From the NCBI RefSeq assembly GCF_028308085.1, contig NZ_JAQMFS010000075.1:1-64000 (forward strand): a DNA stretch of 64,000 nt. The letters are read 5' to 3'. The position numbers were made by a program, and so were the translations under genes. This stretch comes from Gemella haemolysans (GTDB lineage Bacteria > Bacillota > Bacilli > Staphylococcales > Gemellaceae). Below are positions 1 through 7,251 of this stretch, one piece after another (positions within the stretch are counted from its first letter, which is position 1; every line of letters begins with the position of its first letter). The notes under the pieces are model-generated. The model saw nothing but the letters and a program-made list of their open reading frames with translations, had not been told where the DNA came from and ran no database searches.

Positions 1-26
1 AATAGAACATATGACTGTATAAATAT

Positions 27-67
27 AAAAAAGATAGCGTAGCAGTCATTATAACTACTACGCTATC
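27..67 (-). terminator. Intrinsic terminator of the YidC gene
   Basis: A perfect 10-bp inverted repeat (33-42 and 58-67, arm GATAGCGTAG) with a 15-base loop is followed, read on the minus strand, by a run of T. It lies about 50 bases past the stop codon of the minus-strand insertase gene. Confidence 0.85.
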
Positions 68-117
68 CTAAGTCTAACTTTTTGGGGTCAGATCAGATGA
101 CTAAGTGTACATTTGTT

Positions 118-993
118 TTATCTTTTTACTAATTTTGTTTTTTGTTTATTTGATGTTTTTACAGGCTTAGGTACATAAGGTGGATAAAGTTTACGTCCTA
201 ATAATATTTGGAACGCTACAAGGATACCACTGACTACAAAGTAAATTCCTATAGCAGCGATACTCGTATATGTTAAAAATGTTAACATTATAGGAGTAAT
301 CCAAACCATATTTTTAGAAACATTTTGTATACGTTCAGCCTCTGGTGTGCTTTGTGACATAGGATTGCTTTGCATCATACTTTGAGAAATTTTACCAACA
401 ATCATATATATTACAAAAACAAGAACTAATAGTATGTAAGATTTTTCTCCAAGTGAAATAGATAAAAAGCTTGAATCAAGAATATCTTTTGAATAGATTG
501 GATTCTGTAGAGTAAAGTATAAACCAGAAATAAACGGTGCTTGAATTAGAATAGGTATTAAATTACCGAAAATTGCTGGTGAACAATCATACTTTTTATA
601 TATTTTAAAGAGTTCTTTTTGAAGTTCAGTTTGTTCAATCCTTATTTTCATTCGTTCATCATTATTAAGAGCTCTCTTTTGATCTTCACTAAGCTTTTTA
701 ATTTTACTTTGTACGAGATCTAATTCAGGTTTTGCTTTTTCCATATTGATAGATGATGTACGTTGTTTTTTATAATTTTTCAACATAAAAGGAAGTATAA
801 TACCTTTTACAATAAGTGTAATAATAATTATAGAAATACCCCAACTTTTAACGTAGATATTAATATTCGATAAAAACATATCCATATTTTTGGTGAAAGT
901 ATTATAAAAGAAACCATCGGTATCATTTGAAGAACATCCAGTTAAAAATATGACTAATATTAGAGTATAAATACAGAATAGATATTTTTTCAT
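118..993 (-). CDS. yidC: YidC/Oxa1-type membrane protein insertase (lipoprotein form)
   Basis: Inserts and folds membrane proteins, alone or with SecYEG. The 291-residue protein opens with a lipoprotein signal ending LTGC (lipid-modified Cys20), as in Gram-positive YidC1/YidC2. It then has the first core membrane segment (about 50-72), a charged cytoplasmic hairpin (about 75-135) and four more membrane segments, ending in a basic tail. The arginine of the hydrophilic groove (R73 in B. subtilis SpoIIIJ) is replaced by Lys63 in the stretch VKGIILP; the charge is kept. An AAGGAGGAGC ribosome binding site precedes the ATG. No rnpA/rpmH or jag gene is adjacent, so this may be the secondary YidC copy. 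Confidence 0.93.
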   Translation of the reverse strand: MKKYLFCIYTLILVIFLTGCSSNDTDGFFYNTFTKNMDMFLSNINIYVKSWGISIIIITLIVKGIILPFMLKNYKKQRTSSINMEKAKPELDLVQSKIKKLSEDQKRALNNDERMKIRIEQTELQKELFKIYKKYDCSPAIFGNLIPILIQAPFISGLYFTLQNPIYSKDILDSSFLSISLGEKSYILLVLVFVIYMIVGKISQSMMQSNPMSQSTPEAERIQNVSKNMVWITPIMLTFLTYTSIAAIGIYFVVSGILVAFQILLGRKLYPPYVPKPVKTSNKQKTKLVKR

Positions 994-1008
994 TTATTGC
1001 TCCTCCTT

Positions 1009-1430
1009 ACATATATATTAGCATACACATTCATAAAATGAAAGGGGTATCATGTAAATATTTTTAAATATAATAATATTATTTAAAAGGATTATTATGT
1101 TAAAGTCAATTGTAAATAAAGAAAATTATAGTTTAAAATATAATAAAGGATGAAAATATTAATATAATTTATTTTTTCTAAGTATATAAGTAAGATAGAA
1201 AATAATGTGGAAATAGTGTTAGTAGGTTTAATTAAAGTATAGAAAATGGAAGGTAAATATTTATAGAGAGCGTATATGATTTTTATTATTTGTGGAAAAA
1301 GAAAAATTAGAAAATGTATTATTGAGATTTTCGTATTGATATCATTGTATTTTCATATTAAAATAATGGTGTAAAGTCTAATAACACTATAAAAATAAAA
1401 TTATACAGAATATGAAATTTTCCACATACA
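1009..1430. other. AT-rich intergenic stretch without a supported gene
   Basis: About 420 bases of very AT-rich sequence lie between two divergent genes. Only very short open frames are present (for example about 18 codons from about 1099). No convincing hairpin was seen. It presumably holds the promoters of the insertase and of the small membrane protein, but no clear -35/-10 pair was found. Confidence 0.5.
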
Positions 1431-1448
1431 TAATAGGAGGTATTTATA

Positions 1449-1694
1449 ATGGACAGTATATTAGGATCTCTAGTTGCAACTATAACTATTGCTTTTCTAT
1501 ATTTTATGCTTAGAAGAAAATCTCTCCCTATTTTTAAAAAGAATAAACGACAATTACTGGTGGAATTGATACCGACAGTTATATTTTGTATTTTCTTTCC
1601 AAAGGTGATCAAAATTGCTATAATTTTTTTATCGGTTGAGATTATTTTATATATTATAGATTATTGCAATGAGAAGAAAAATTCTATAAAATAA
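1449..1694 (+). CDS. Small membrane protein, two predicted helices, unknown function
   Basis: Not recognised. The 81-residue product has an N-terminal hydrophobic segment (about 3-20), a basic cytoplasmic-looking loop with RRK and KKNKR, a second long hydrophobic stretch (about 38-70), and a polar basic tail ending NEKKNSIK. TAGGAGG about 9 bases before the ATG strongly supports translation on this strand; an overlapping open frame on the other strand has no such site. It stands alone with no operon partner. A candidate small RNA follows on the same strand. Confidence 0.65.
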   Translation: MDSILGSLVATITIAFLYFMLRRKSLPIFKKNKRQLLVELIPTVIFCIFFPKVIKIAIIFLSVEIILYIIDYCNEKKNSIK

Positions 1695-1799
1695 AGTTAC
1701 ATAATTTTAAAAAAAATGGAGAGCAATACTTATTTAATTTTTAAAAGAAATTTATTCTTTTCCTGTAATAATTTTACTATATCTTTACTATATATAAAT

Positions 1800-1828
1800 T
1801 TGACGTAGATTAATTTTTTCATTATAAT
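1800..1828 (+). promoter_or_regulatory. Near-consensus sigma-A promoter of a candidate small RNA
   Basis: TTGACG (1800-1805) and TATAAT (1823-1828) are separated by exactly 17 bases. No coding region begins downstream on this strand; instead there are two similar hairpins and a T-run. Confidence 0.65.
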
Positions 1829-1834
1829 AAGTGT

Positions 1835-1931
1835 AGAAAAAGTCGGAGGGAAATACCGACTCTAAAAAGAAAATACTCTCAAGTTGATGTAGTCGTAGGA
1901 GTCTCGACTCTAAAAAGAAAGGCTCTTTTTT
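1835..1931 (+). ncRNA. Candidate small RNA with two similar hairpins and a terminator
   Basis: From the expected start of the 1800-1828 promoter the sequence gives two related units. The first hairpin has stem GTCGG/CCGAC (1842-1846, 1856-1860) and a purine-rich loop AGGGAAATA. The second has stem GTCG/CGAC (1892-1895, 1905-1908) and a loop containing AGGAG. Both are followed by the same CGACTCTAAAAAGAAA (1857-1872 and 1905-1920). The end can form an alternative stem AGGAGTC/GGCTCTT (1897-1903 with 1921-1927) running into T residues, that is, a terminator. There is no plausible reading frame. The family is not recognised; transcript and function are inference. Confidence 0.42.
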
Positions 1932-2012
1932 ATACAGTCTGAATTAGGTATAGCTATCACAAAAGAATTATTTATCAGTAAATCACTAAAATAAATCAAA
2001 TTAAGCATCGTT

Positions 2013-2050
2013 AATAGCCCCCAAAATTTGTCTAAATTTTGAGGGCTATT
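2013..2050. other. Strong stem-loop downstream of the 106-residue membrane protein gene
   Basis: A 17-bp stem (AATAGCCC... pairing with ...GGGCTATT, one mismatch) closes a 4-base loop. It lies between the convergent candidate small RNA and a minus-strand gene. Neither side has a T-run, so it is not a canonical intrinsic terminator; it may protect 3' ends. Confidence 0.6.
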
Positions 2051-2057
2051 ACTCTGG

Positions 2058-2378
2058 TTAACTAGTCTTTTTCTTATTTATGTATTTAATGATTATATAA
2101 GATAGCGATATAAAAATAATATATTTTAAATTTGTTATTTTTATATTAATTATGTAAAGGATATTTATTATACTTGTAAAAATTAGTAATAAAATTATAT
2201 CGATTTTATCAGTTAATATATTTAATTTATTTTTATTTGAATCTATTACTATGTAGAATATTCCGAAAAGTGTACATATAAGTAAATAATTTATTATGAA
2301 TGTGTTCTTTATTATTACATAATTTATTATATTGATAATTATAATAAATTTAAAACAAGTTAATATGTTTTGCGTCAT
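2058..2378 (-). CDS. Very AT-rich multi-helix membrane protein, unknown function
   Basis: Not recognised. The product from this start is 106 residues with about four hydrophobic segments and a short KKK-type tail. An in-frame ATG at 2390 exists, but the sequence it spans supplies GGAG about 7 bases before the ATG at 2378, so 2378 is the preferred start (MTQNILTCFK). Codon use is extreme, dominated by Ile, Asn, Leu and Lys, and unlike the neighbouring housekeeping genes. It lies downstream of a 47-residue membrane peptide on the same strand; the two may be linked, for example as peptide and immunity or accessory protein, which is speculation. Confidence 0.45.
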   Translation of the reverse strand: MTQNILTCFKFIIIINIINYVIIKNTFIINYLLICTLFGIFYIVIDSNKNKLNILTDKIDIILLLIFTSIINILYIINIKITNLKYIIFISLSYIIIKYINKKKTS

Positions 2379-2415
2379 TTTTATCTCCATTTTTATTTAG
2401 GTATATATCAATGTG

Positions 2416-2456
2416 ACTTTAAAATAATGATTTCATTGAAATTAATTTTTTAAAGT
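2416..2456. repeat. AT-rich nested inverted repeat between two small minus-strand ORFs
   Basis: Outer arms ACTTTAAAA/TTTTAAAGT and inner arms ATTTCA/TGAAAT form a symmetrical hairpin between the 47-residue and 106-residue genes. It could act as a weak terminator or processing site. There is no separate T-run. Confidence 0.45.
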
Positions 2457-2471
2457 GGATCGCAATATTGA

Positions 2472-2615
2472 TTAAGTTAATTGCTTATCTTTTTTCTTTT
2501 TTCTTTTTTGTTTTAATTTTTCTATTTTTTTATTGACGAAATATGAACCTGTTCCTGATAACAGGCCTGTTATTACAGCGAATATTGCTATTTCTATATA
2601 TTTTTCAGTATTCAT
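2472..2615 (-). CDS. 47-residue membrane peptide, toxin-like architecture
   Basis: A short frame preceded by a near-perfect AGGAGGTAAC ribosome binding site. The product starts MNTEKYIEIAIFAVITGLL. It has one hydrophobic segment (about 7-27, with small-residue spacing GLLSGTG), then a strongly basic tail with runs of lysine. One helix plus a charged C-terminus in under 50 residues recalls type I toxins of the Fst/TxpA kind or small holin-like peptides. The resemblance is of architecture only; no diagnostic motif is seen. The strong ribosome binding site makes translation likely. Confidence 0.5.
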   Translation of the reverse strand: MNTEKYIEIAIFAVITGLLSGTGSYFVNKKIEKLKQKRKKKKDKQLT

Positions 2616-3124
2616 TTTGTTACCTCCTACATACTTCATTATTGTTTTATTTGAGACGGATAATATTTACCTAAGATAAATTAAACAATAACTTCATTAT
2701 ATAATTTAGCATCTATTGTTACCTAAATAGATGTTTTAGATTTATTATGCTATGAATTTGTAGATTTAACTATACTTTAATTATATAAGATACAGGGCTG
2801 ACTAAAAGACTAGTAGAAAGAATAGTATGTACAAATTTAGAATTTTTATTTATGAAATATACCTCCGCTTATGAATGTAAAATATAATATATGTTTGTAA
2901 TTACATATAGATTAAATCATATTTCTATTATTAACGCTTTCATTGTAACGTGTTTTTGTGTTAAAGTCAATAAAAGACAATAAAACGCATATTATATATC
3001 AATCTGATATGATTCTAACTTTTTCACTATGAGAGAGTAGTGTAATCTGATATAATGTAAAGAAGTGAAATATATAAATTGATAAGATTATAGATTTAAT
3101 GAAATCTACTAAAGGAGCTTTTGT
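2616..3124. other. Intergenic region with weak promoter-like and cre-like sequences
   Basis: About 500 AT-rich bases with no supported gene. Seen: TTGTAG (2758-2763) 18 bases before TATATA (2782-2787); a CcpA cre-like match on the minus strand around 2929-2944 (TGAAAGCGTT core, imperfect 3' half); a direct repeat AATCTGATAT (3001-3010 and 3044-3053) whose second copy runs into TATAAT (3051-3056), a likely -10 element for the downstream phosphatase gene. None is certain. Confidence 0.35.
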
Positions 3125-3937
3125 ATGATAAAATTAGTTGTTACAGATATTGATGATACGCTATTAAATAGTGATCGTGAGATTTCTAAGAAAAATAGAG
3201 AAGTAATTGAAGAGTGTAAGAAACAAGATATTAAAGTTATTTTAGCATCGGGTAGACCCGATTTTGGAATGATGAGTATAGTAGAAGATTTACAACTTGA
3301 TAGTTATGATAACTACTTACTTTCATTTAATGGAGCTAGAATCGCCAATCTTAAAACGAATGAAGTAATCTATGAGAAGTTTTTATCTCCTGAGAGAATT
3401 AAGTTCTTAATAGATGTTGCTTTGGAGAATGATTGTGATATTCTTACTTATCAAGGTGGGAAAGTTCTTACCAATCGTGATAATGAATATGCACGAATTG
3501 AGTCTGGTTTAGTAAGTGCAGAATTAGTAATTAGTGAAAATATGAAAGATGATATTAAAGAAGGTGCGGCTAAGGTAATAATTCTTAAACATCCTGATGA
3601 AGCTGTCGTAGTGAAAGATAAACTAGCGCTTGAATTAGGTGATGAGTATGAGGTAGCTATGTCTAAACCGTTCTTTATCGAAATTAACGATAAGGGTATT
3701 TCTAAAGGAGTATCTTTAGATTCATTATGTAAAAATCTTGGTTTAACAAATGAAAATGTAATGGCATTAGGTGATGGACTTAATGATTTAAGTATGATTG
3801 AGTTCGCTGGTATGGGAGTTGCGGTAGATAATGCTAATCCTACTTTAAAAGAAGCGGCGAATTTTATTTCTAAGTCAAATGATGAAGATGGTTTCGCTTA
3901 TGCTATTGAAAAATTTGTCCTTGGTAAAGATGTGTAG
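3125..3937 (+). CDS. HAD-superfamily Cof-type phosphatase
   Basis: A cytoplasmic hydrolase of 270 residues, likely acting on sugar phosphates, nucleotides or similar small substrates; the substrate cannot be read from sequence. HAD motif I is DIDDT (Asp8 nucleophile, Asp10 acid/base), motif II is the LASGR segment, the catalytic Lys is in SKGVSLD, and motif IV is GDGLNDLSM. The large middle insertion is the C2 cap typical of the Cof/YkrA group. AAAGGAGC precedes the ATG. It sits 16 bases before rlmH on the same strand, so the two are probably co-transcribed. Confidence 0.88.
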   Translation: MIKLVVTDIDDTLLNSDREISKKNREVIEECKKQDIKVILASGRPDFGMMSIVEDLQLDSYDNYLLSFNGARIANLKTNEVIYEKFLSPERIKFLIDVALENDCDILTYQGGKVLTNRDNEYARIESGLVSAELVISENMKDDIKEGAAKVIILKHPDEAVVVKDKLALELGDEYEVAMSKPFFIEINDKGISKGVSLDSLCKNLGLTNENVMALGDGLNDLSMIEFAGMGVAVDNANPTLKEAANFISKSNDEDGFAYAIEKFVLGKDV

Positions 3938-3953
3938 ATAGAAAGAGGTTCTG

Positions 3954-4430
3954 ATGAAAGTAACTTTGATTTGTGTAGGTAAAGTTAAGGAAAAATTTTA
4001 TAGAGATGCTATAAAAGAATATGAAAAACGTCTTGGAGCATATATTAAGTTAAATACTATTGAAATTTCAGATGAAAAAGTAAAGGTAGAGAATGATTCA
4101 GAAATAGCTCTTGCGATGGAAAAAGAAGGAAATAACATATTATCAAAAATTAAAGATAATCAGTATGTTATTACTTTGGAAATTTTAGGTAAGAATTTAT
4201 CAAGTGAGGAATTTGCATCAAAAATTGATAATTTAATGCTTACTGGTAAGAGTGATGTTGCATTGGTAATTGGTGGAAGTTATGGTCTTTCTGATAGTGT
4301 GAAAAAACGTAGTGATTTTGCATTATCGTTTAGTAGAATGACGTTTCCACACCAGATGATGCGTGTTGTCTTACTTGAACAGGTGTACAGAGCTTACCGT
4401 ATAATAACAGGAGCAAGTTATCATAAATAA
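3954..4430 (+). CDS. rlmH: 23S rRNA (pseudouridine1915-N3)-methyltransferase RlmH
   Basis: Methylates N3 of pseudouridine 1915 in helix 69 of 23S rRNA using S-adenosylmethionine, acting on assembled 70S ribosomes. The 158-residue length is that of the family. The SPOUT knot motifs are clear: LVIGGSYGL for SAM binding, and the conserved C-terminal block with SRMTFPHQMMR and YRAYRIITGASYHK. It is the second gene after the HAD phosphatase. A dispersed repeat ending in a terminator begins a few bases after its stop codon. Confidence 0.97.
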   Translation: MKVTLICVGKVKEKFYRDAIKEYEKRLGAYIKLNTIEISDEKVKVENDSEIALAMEKEGNNILSKIKDNQYVITLEILGKNLSSEEFASKIDNLMLTGKSDVALVIGGSYGLSDSVKKRSDFALSFSRMTFPHQMMRVVLLEQVYRAYRIITGASYHK

Positions 4431-4437
4431 TATAACA

Positions 4438-4612
4438 GATGCTGACACTAAAGTCTTAATTTTTACAAAGTTTATATAAAAAATCATAGACGCAGTGGCC
4501 TATTGATATCTAAATTCACTTTATAAAAGCTTTTTAGATATCTAATAGCCTGTGCGGGGGTGACTCGACAAAATCGATTTCTACGAAATCACGATTTTTG
4601 AGTCACTCCCTT
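4438..4612 (+). repeat. Dispersed 3'-end element, copy A
   Basis: About 175 bases that match a segment at about 31701-31872 along its whole length, and match in part the reverse complement of 37412-37535. In order: a leading part containing ACTAAAGTC; the block CGCAGTGG; a long imperfect hairpin around GATATCTAAA...TTTAGATATC (about 4495-4550); and a GC-richer terminator hairpin (4556-4610). It begins 8 bases after the rlmH stop codon. Confidence 0.75.
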
Positions 4613-4616
4613 TTTT
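4556..4616 (+). terminator. Intrinsic terminator after rlmH (part of copy A)
   Basis: The stem GGGGGTGACTC.../...GAGTCACTCCC, extended by CAAAATCG/CGATTTTT, is followed by TTTTTT. It also separates rlmH from the downstream restriction gene. Confidence 0.88.
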
Positions 4617-4683
4617 ACTATTAATTTATAAAGATTTTTAGTATAATAAAGAAAAGAACAGATATAAGAAAGGAGGGGAGTTT

Positions 4684-5562
4684 GTGGATATATTTAAAAT
4701 GACAAATAGTCAGAAAGAGAATGTTATTTCCAAAGAAATAATCATTGCACTTAGAAAAAAAGGGGGAAGTGACACAAAAAGAGCGATAGCAGAGTATTTT
4801 AGAAAAAATTCTGAAGTTATAACTGAAGAATATATTGATTCTCGTCGTATCTCTAAAAAAAGTAATAGAGAGTATTCTCCATTCAAGTTTTTCTTTAATT
4901 TTACTTTGAGTTATTTAGAAAAAGCGGAATTTTTAAAAAAAGATGGTAAAGTTTATACTTTGACAAGTAAAGGGCGAGAAGCTAACCTTGATTCTTTAGA
5001 TTTTTCAGCTATATATAAAGTAATTAATAAGAAGATTAAACGAAAAAAAGAGATAACAGATATTGAAGAAGTAATTTCTGAAGATGAAAAAGAAATTGTA
5101 GAAGATCAGTGGAGAGATGAGCTAATTAGAAAATTAAAAAAATTCAGCCCAGCAAAATTTGAGATGTTCGCTAGAAAACTCGTTTCAAAAATGAATGTTG
5201 AGATGGATGAAAAAATAGGGATTCAAGTTTCTAACGATGGTGGTCTTGATGGATTTGGATACATAACAAGTGATGATTTTCGAACTGCTAGAGTTGCTAT
5301 TCAGGCTAAAAGATGGGAAGGGAATGTGCCTTCTCCTGAAATAGATAAGTTTAGAGGTGCAATGGATAAATATAATGCTGAATTCGGTATATTTATCACA
5401 ACATCAAAATTTTCAAAATCAGCTATAGAAGCTTCTCGCCAAGGGACTAGAACAATAACCTTAATTGATGGTGATATTATAGCTGATTTAGTAGCGAAAT
5501 ATGAATTATATGTTAAACCTGTAACAACTTATGTGTTAGACGAATTTTATGATGTAGAATAG
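4684..5562 (+). CDS. Mrr-type restriction endonuclease (probable type IV)
   Basis: A 292-residue protein with the Mrr layout: an N-terminal winged-helix DNA-reading region (about 10-105), a charged linker, and a C-terminal Mrr_cat nuclease fold (about 140-270). Nuclease residues visible are Asp189 in DGGLDGFG and Gln207-Lys209 in VAIQAKRW, the (D)-QxK form of PD-(D/E)xK. Mrr enzymes cut modified (methylated) foreign DNA. No methyltransferase is next to it, as expected for type IV. The start is a GTG preceded by AGGAGGGGAG; an ATG at 4699 is the alternative. Two paralogous membrane-protein genes follow closely on the same strand. Confidence 0.85.
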   Translation: MDIFKMTNSQKENVISKEIIIALRKKGGSDTKRAIAEYFRKNSEVITEEYIDSRRISKKSNREYSPFKFFFNFTLSYLEKAEFLKKDGKVYTLTSKGREANLDSLDFSAIYKVINKKIKRKKEITDIEEVISEDEKEIVEDQWRDELIRKLKKFSPAKFEMFARKLVSKMNVEMDEKIGIQVSNDGGLDGFGYITSDDFRTARVAIQAKRWEGNVPSPEIDKFRGAMDKYNAEFGIFITTSKFSKSAIEASRQGTRTITLIDGDIIADLVAKYELYVKPVTTYVLDEFYDVE

Positions 5563-5584
5563 AATAGAAGAGAAGAGGAAAGTT

Positions 5585-6358
5585 ATGTTTGGGTTCAATA
5601 ATCATATGTTAGAATCATTATTTAATATCTTTGGAGGAATAGCTACTCTATATGCTAGTATTGGATATATTGTTTCAGTTATCTTTTCAAAAATTATGTT
5701 TGATATACTTGGGGTTAAACCGATTTTAGCACTTGTACCATTTTATAATACATATAGGATTTATAAAGAGTATAAAGGTCGTGTTTGGAAGAGAAACTGG
5801 GGAGTTGCGTATATACTAACTTTTATTTTTCCGGCTGGTATAATCACAGGTGTAGTATTAAATTTGACGAGTTATAAAGTGAATAATGAAGTTGTGTTTA
5901 ATTTCATGCTTCTTTTTCTTGTTAGTATAATAATAGTTTTTATATGTTTTCTAATAATAAATGTATTTGGTGTAATTATGTTATTTATTATGTATTTACC
6001 AATTTTCGATACAAAAGTAAGAAAAGTAGTATTGAATATTCAAGCCGCACTAACACTATTAACTATATTTGGAACTAGTATTTTTATTGAAATAGATCCT
6101 AATTTTAATACTGTAAGGTTAGTGATGATACAAATGATTTTTTCTGTTGTATTTACTATTGTTTATCTTTTAGCGGCAAGAGAAGTTAGAGCTAGAATTA
6201 GAAGTGGAGAATATGTTCTTCAGGAGAAATTAGATTACGAGACTATGGATAGTTTTGAAATAAATGAAACCCTAAAAGCTCGTAAGAGAAGGTTAGTAGT
6301 GCCTATAATTTCTAATGAACTTAATTATAATGTAATAGAAAATAATGATATGAAATAA
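5585..6358 (+). CDS. Multi-helix membrane protein, tandem paralog 1
   Basis: Function unknown. The 257 residues contain about five or six hydrophobic segments (about 20-45, 72-95, 103-138, 148-168, 176-197) and a charged cytoplasmic tail. Near the N-terminus is a motif shared with the next gene, FSKIMFDILGV followed by PFYNTYRIYKEYKGRVWK. The pattern recalls small DUF5684-like membrane proteins with a P-F/I-Y-N motif, but the family is not certain. The tail holds a second shared motif, VLQEKLDY. AGAGGAAAG precedes the ATG. It starts 22 bases after the Mrr gene and 13 bases before its paralog, implying one operon. Confidence 0.75.
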   Translation: MFGFNNHMLESLFNIFGGIATLYASIGYIVSVIFSKIMFDILGVKPILALVPFYNTYRIYKEYKGRVWKRNWGVAYILTFIFPAGIITGVVLNLTSYKVNNEVVFNFMLLFLVSIIIVFICFLIINVFGVIMLFIMYLPIFDTKVRKVVLNIQAALTLLTIFGTSIFIEIDPNFNTVRLVMIQMIFSVVFTIVYLLAAREVRARIRSGEYVLQEKLDYETMDSFEINETLKARKRRLVVPIISNELNYNVIENNDMK

Positions 6359-6371
6359 AGGAGGAATTTTT

Positions 6372-7199
6372 ATGTTTGAAATAGATGAACATCTGATGAG
6401 TCAGATATTGGCTATAGGTTTAATTGTGTTGCTCATCGTAGTATTTTTTGGATATATTATTACAGCGATATTTTCAAAAATTATGTTTGATATACTTGGA
6501 GTTAGGCCAGGACTTGCGTTTATACCATTTTATAATACTTATAGAATTTATAAAGAATATAAAGGGCGCGTTTGGAAGAGAAATTGGGGAGTTGCCTATA
6601 TAATAACTTTTGCGTTGCCTATGGCAGTCATAGGAGGATTGGTATTCGCATTAATTAACTTACCGATAATTACAGGTGATAGATTTTATGAAGAATTTGC
6701 AACGACGCTGATTTTAGGGTTTGCCGTATTGATAATTGGTGGAATAGTAATCTCAGTATTTAATTTTATTCTGTTATTTATTACGTATTTACTAATATTC
6801 GATACAAAAGGTAGAAGAATAGTATTATATATCCAAGCTGGATTAACGATTTTATCTTTATTTAGTGGATTTATTTTTCAAGGAGATCCTGTATTAAGAA
6901 ATATTTTCTCAGTATCTCAATTCATATTCTCTATTGTGTTTATGGTTGTCTACTTTGTTGCTGCTACAGATATTAGAGCTAGGGTTAGAAGTGGTAAATA
7001 TGTTCTTCAAGAAAAATTAGATTATAACAATCTAAATAGTTATGAGATTGATTCTATTTTGAAGACTCGCGATAGAAAATTAGTTGTTCCTGTTATGAAT
7101 AATGGAATGCATAACTATCGAATGGGTGACTATCCTTATCCTGTGAATAATTATCCAATGAACAACAATGAAGAAGTAAATAGAATTGAATATGTTTAA
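6372..7199 (+). CDS. Multi-helix membrane protein, tandem paralog 2
   Basis: A 275-residue paralog of the preceding protein. It has the same first helix, the same FSKIMFDILGV...PFYNTYRIYKEYKGRVWK block (nearly identical also in DNA), similar helices and the same RARVRSGKYVLQEKLDY tail. It differs in the loop between helices 2 and 3 and in a C-terminal extension rich in Asn, Pro and Tyr (about 245-270). A strong AAAGGAGGAAT ribosome binding site lies between the two genes. An intrinsic terminator follows, so it ends the operon. Function unknown. Confidence 0.75.
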   Translation: MFEIDEHLMSQILAIGLIVLLIVVFFGYIITAIFSKIMFDILGVRPGLAFIPFYNTYRIYKEYKGRVWKRNWGVAYIITFALPMAVIGGLVFALINLPIITGDRFYEEFATTLILGFAVLIIGGIVISVFNFILLFITYLLIFDTKGRRIVLYIQAGLTILSLFSGFIFQGDPVLRNIFSVSQFIFSIVFMVVYFVAATDIRARVRSGKYVLQEKLDYNNLNSYEIDSILKTRDRKLVVPVMNNGMHNYRMGDYPYPVNNYPMNNNEEVNRIEYV

Positions 7200-7203
7200 T
7201 GAG

Positions 7204-7251
7204 AAAAATCCAGGTGATTTGAATGTAATGTTTAAAGCTCCTGGATTTTTT
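7204..7251 (+). terminator. Terminator of the Mrr/membrane-protein operon
   Basis: The stem AAAAATCCAGG.../...CCTGGATTTTTT starts just after the stop codon of the second membrane protein and has a long loop and a T-run. Confidence 0.85.

Noticed and set aside
1099-1155. About 18-codon frame with AAAGGA upstream
   Set aside because: Too short, no structural feature in the product, and the spacing to the site is only approximate.
1358-1612. Open frame of 84 codons on the minus strand over the 81-residue protein gene
   Set aside because: It has no ribosome binding site, whereas the plus-strand gene has TAGGAGG at the right distance.
2013-2050. Intrinsic terminator
   Set aside because: The stem is excellent but neither strand has a T-run after it, so it is listed as a stem-loop only.
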